Source of the DNA: Amphibalanus amphitrite
Taxonomy: Eukaryota; Arthropoda; Thecostraca; Balanomorpha; Balanidae
Length of the DNA stretch: 64,000 nt
NCBI RefSeq assembly: GCF_019059575.1
Contig: NW_024883380.1
Location: 1-64,000 of the forward strand
Direction: 5' to 3'
Shown: positions 55,211 through 64,000 of the stretch, piece after piece
Position numbering within the stretch: position 1 is the stretch's first letter
How the letters are laid out: each line of letters starts with the position of its first letter
Made by a program: the position numbers and the translations under genes
The notes under the pieces: generated by a model
The model's database searches: none
What the model was told of the DNA's origin: nothing
The model's input: only the letters and a program-made list of their open reading frames with translations

Positions 55211-55790
55211 GTCAGTGCGTGGGGGAGAGGGCACCCGTCAGCACAGCTCAGGTCAGTCGGAGATCTGACTGTCAGCTCAGGTCAGACTCATCCAGGTCAG
55301 TCTAGTCAGGTCAGGGCAGATCAATTGCTATGCCTACAAGTCAGATCAGTCGATGGACAACAGGTCGCGTGCGAGCTAAGACTTTTCAAATGACCTCATC
55401 CGTATAGCTCAGATCAGCCGACCAGTGGAACTAGCAAGTTACAGCTCAGTCGGACTGACCAGTCACAGCTCAGTCGGACTGACCAGAGTCCCAGCTCAGT
55501 CGGACTGGCAGCCACAGCTCAGTCGGACTGGCAGTCACAGCTCAGTCGGACTGACCAGAGTCACAGCTCAGTCGGACTGACCAGAGTCACAGCTCAGTCG
55601 GACTGACCAGAGTCACAGCTCAGTCGGACTGACCAGTCACAGCTCAGTCGGACTGACCAGAGTCACAGCTCAGTCTGACTGACCAGTCACAGCTCAGTCG
55701 GACTGACCAGAGTCACAGCTCAGTCGGACTGACCAGTCACAGCTCAGTCGGACTGACCAGAGTCACAGTTCAGTCAGCAGACCGGTCAGG
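55201..55790 (+). repeat. CACAGCTCAGTCGGACTGAC minisatellite
   Basis: Roughly eighteen copies of a 22-26 bp unit, CACAGCTCAGTCGGACTGAC plus CAG(AG)T. The first looser copies (55201, 55242, 55274) read CAGCTCAG followed by gtcag, that is, the candidate exon end plus donor at 55210. The array may therefore have grown from that junction; later copies have TCGGACT in place of GTCAG. Confidence 0.85.
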
Positions 55791-56472
55791 TTGGGTAATT
55801 AATCAGAGCTAGGAGTAGTCACCCACGCTGGCAAAGCCGAGAGGGTCACCTGTGCGGTCAGCCTGAGTGGGTCACACTGTTCGGTTGCAGCCTGACCCGA
55901 CGGATTAATCCAGCAGCACCTTTAGGTGCACGCCGGTCAGTTGTATCGACCATATTGCCTGGGATAATAATTAGTGCTGGATCTGCTGTCAATGCGCTGT
56001 CAATTATTTATGTCAGTTCGACAGACTCCAGTCAGTCATAAGATGACATCCAGCATCGAACATTATTTGGCCCCCCAACTACATCAACAATGCTATAGTT
56101 ACAGGAATGCATGAACAGAACCCTTTTGAAGTGTGGGGAGGCTCAATCTGAAAAGTACCCAACAATCAAACTTCTAACGATCGACAATCTAACTCCTTGT
56201 CGATCAGGTTTCAGGCCAGACTTTCGAAACCAGCCATAATTTGAGAGCGATTTGAGCACAAGTGACAGCAGGTGATTGGTGGCTCGTGAAATCCGTCTCA
56301 CAATATTACGCCTTTGGTAGTGCATCGAAAGAAACGAGAGGCTCTATCCGTGAGGCCTACTGGGACGGGTGGAAATATCTCAAAGCAGCGGCGCTGACGC
56401 TGCTGTTTTGGTTAAATGTTATCATCATATGAGTATTTTGCACATATTGTACAAATTATAAACCCATGGTCA
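55791..56472. other. Intergenic, nothing recognised
   Basis: Unique sequence of mixed composition without coding or repeat signals that I can name. Confidence 0.4.
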
Positions 56473-57742
56473 TTAACCTTCCAGTCGGTGGGTGAGGGGG
56501 GCATTTTTTGCCCTCTTTAGTCTTTTTTCGATATATCCCCAGAACCGCGGCGCTGATCGTCACCAAACTTTCAGTACCCTCCCGTGAATAGCTTTTACAC
56601 ATTGTGACCAAAATTTTTCCAGAGGCTCTGATAGGTTGGCCGCTAATGACGTCGGAGTGTGGAGTGACTAGTGGTGTCAATCGGTTACCGAAAAATTCGG
56701 TTACCGAAAAGATGTGTTGACCGATTCGTTAATTGGTCGGTCAGGCCCCCCAAAATCGGACATTTTCGGTCACCCTGTCAGTGAAACCATATTCAACCAG
56801 AGAAAGCATTCCATTTTTACCTAGTTAAATGCAATGTACCCTTAGCCAATGTACCCTGCAATCTACCCTTAGCAATGTAACTTCTACCACAAAATGTATT
56901 TTGCAGTGGCTAAGAATTGGCTGAACTTGGACTGAAATGCTATTTCCCATTATTTTCCATCAGAATTTAACAAATAATTTAATTTGGGGGTAAAATAATA
57001 GCAACTAGAATTTCGGTCAAATTTCGGTCATATTTTGGCTTGGGATGTTGTCGGTCGGTATTCGGTCGGAAATGTTTCCCAAATTTCGGTTTCGTTCGGT
57101 ATCGGTCAGCGATTTTTTGGAAAATGACACCACTAGGAGTGACGTCATTTCTGCCATTTTCGACCCAAAAAAGGTTTCGCGGGAAGAGCTGTCAGGCCAA
57201 CAGCTTTAGAGATACAGAAAAAAATGTTTTAAAAATAAGAGGTGTAGAATAAACATGGATATAAAATTGCACTCTTGGATTTTTCAAATTTTTGACTTTG
57301 AACCCCAAAAATCAAAAACATATATTTTTTAATATTATAGCCTAAAATCCAAAAAAGCTTTTGAATGAAAAAAACGGAATACATGTGATATTTCCTACCA
57401 TCTTCTATACACATCAAAATTGAGATAAATACCTCTTTTCTGGATAAGGTATAGCGAAAAAACTGTTCAAAATTGATGACGTCAAATTCTTTTTTTTTGC
57501 AATTCTAGACCACGTAGCGCCAAACAAAGACCACCATTACACTCTCAGTGACGAGCTGCATCGACTCAATACCGATTTTATGCAAAAATATCAATTTTGA
57601 AATTTGACCTTTTTGACCTGAAGTTGACCTGACCTCCAAAAAAAAGATCAAATTTTACTACGCGCCGCGGTCTTTCCGCTATTCACGAAAAACCTCAGGG
57701 GGGGGGGGGCAGATAACCGCCCCCGTCGGTGCGCGGGTTAAA
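56473..57742. mobile_element. TTAA-flanked element, relative of 19518-20709
   Basis: TTAACCTTCCAGTCGGTGGG at 56473 and CCCGTCGGTGCGCGGGTTAA ending near 57740 form diverged ends. The interior aligns with the element at 19518 over several hundred bases (GAGCTGTCAGGCCAACAGCT, then the GCAATTCTAGACCACGTAGC region). A 467-bp hAT-type MITE interrupts it. The right end's G-tract/C-tract hairpin encloses GCAGATAACCGC. Confidence 0.65.
56669..57135. mobile_element. hAT-type MITE with exact 8-bp duplication
   Basis: 467 bp starting TAGTGGTGTCA and ending TGACACCACTA, flanked by GGAGTGAC at 56661-56668 and 57136-57143. The interior repeats TCGGTTACCGAAAA and ATTTCGGTCA motifs. The TAGTGRTGTCAAT end resembles those at 9561 and 36869, so the three may be one superfamily branch. 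Confidence 0.88.
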
Positions 57743-57939
57743 CATCAATATATATTATGTAATATATTATGTAATATACTATTACTGACATCATCAGAGC
57801 AAAACCCTAAAATAACTCATTGGATTCCTTTAATGGATGAGGATGGGCAAAGTACGTCTATATTCAGCAAAATATTTTTTTGTGTGTTCTTATCCTAAAA
57901 AGCCTTATTATGGATGTATAGGAACATCAAATAACTGCT

Positions 57940-58036
57940 TTTACAGGCCGTGCCGCCCTGGATGACCCGGTCGCAATAACTGTCGTTGCAGGCCGTGCTG
58001 CCATGGGTGACGCGGTCGCCGGTCATGTCTTTGCAG
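57940..58036 (+). repeat. Tandem copies of the acceptor of the first TRPC coding exon
   Basis: The exon starts GCCGTGCTGCCATGGGTGAC at 58037 after TTTGCAG. Copies with exon-like starts at 57947 (GCCGTGCCGCCCTGGATGAC) and 57992 (GCCGTGCTGCCATGGGTGAC) each keep their AG; the period is 45 bp. The 57992 copy also carries an ATG at 58003, in frame with the real one at 58048, so alternative acceptor use would add 15 residues. Confidence 0.85.
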
Positions 58037-58047
58037 GCCGTGCTGCC

Positions 58048-63857
<5,810 letters not shown>

Positions 63858-63940
63858 GTGAGTTCTGTCAGCGGCGGGCGCCGCGTGCTCTATATGAGTT
63901 CTGCCGGCAGTGAGCGCCGCGTGCTCTACACCAATGGTTT
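63858..63940 (+). repeat. Two-copy repeat just after the TRPC donor at 63857
   Basis: TGAGTTCTGTCAGCGGCGGG then CGCCGCGTGCTCTA is repeated once with small changes. The second copy starts TATGAGTT, where the first has the donor TGTGAGTT, so the GT of the copy has been lost or was never copied. Confidence 0.55.
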
Positions 63941-64000
63941 ACTAAAGTCTGCCCTAAGCGTCGCTTCGGTCAGCCGCTGTGCCGAACCTATAGATATATA

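Overview
This is eukaryotic (animal) nuclear DNA. All three recognisable genes are metazoan, they are split by many GT-AG introns, and they sit in a landscape of nested DNA transposons, retroelement remnants and minisatellites. Exons are very GC-rich at third codon positions (C/G-ending codons dominate), while the repeats are AT-rich with long G/C tracts. The gene set fits an arthropod. A crustacean, perhaps a barnacle, is my best guess from coding style alone; this is inference and not strong.

Layout. (1) 804-10946, plus strand: the C-terminal two thirds of the cohesin regulator PDS5 in 15 exons. The splice phases are consistent throughout, giving 891 codons plus stop. (2) 11546-17363, plus strand: a complete four-exon gene for a 541-aa BTB-BACK-PHR protein of the BTBD1/2/3/6 type. 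(3) 17.4-30.4 kb: gene-free, filled with TTAA-flanked elements, TA-flanked elements, a degenerate 1.3-kb mariner-like transposon and fold-back elements. (4) 30683-33754: remains of a secreted C-type-lectin-like gene. It is cut by a 5'-truncated non-LTR retroelement, which is itself cut by a 1.8-kb terminal-inverted-repeat element; the gene then runs into a Gypsy retrotransposon fragment. (5) 33755-52437: that Gypsy element (partial pol and a probable 3' LTR), split inside the integrase by a 14.8-kb hAT-like insertion carrying several further levels of nested repeats. (6) 52.4-57.9 kb: palindromic MITEs, TTAA elements, and a CpG-rich segment with a tandem array. (7) 58048-63857 and beyond the window, plus strand: the N-terminal half of a TRPC-type cation channel (ankyrin repeats, TRP_2 region, start of the membrane domain).

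The genes belong to unrelated pathways (chromosome cohesion, ubiquitin-ligase adaptor, calcium-permeable channel, lectin) and I see no functional unit.

The most unusual observation is a recurrent class of minisatellite whose unit contains a real intron-exon junction. At least eight splice sites in PDS5, the BTBD gene and the TRPC gene (acceptors and donors) are preceded or followed by 1 to 13 tandem copies of the splice site plus 13-40 nt of the adjoining exon. In one case (5500, 5575, 5650) the extra acceptors are exactly 75 nt apart and in frame. The second most unusual is a set of TTAA-flanked elements whose ends carry G-tract/C-tract hairpins. The inner bases differ between elements but are matched at the two ends of one element.
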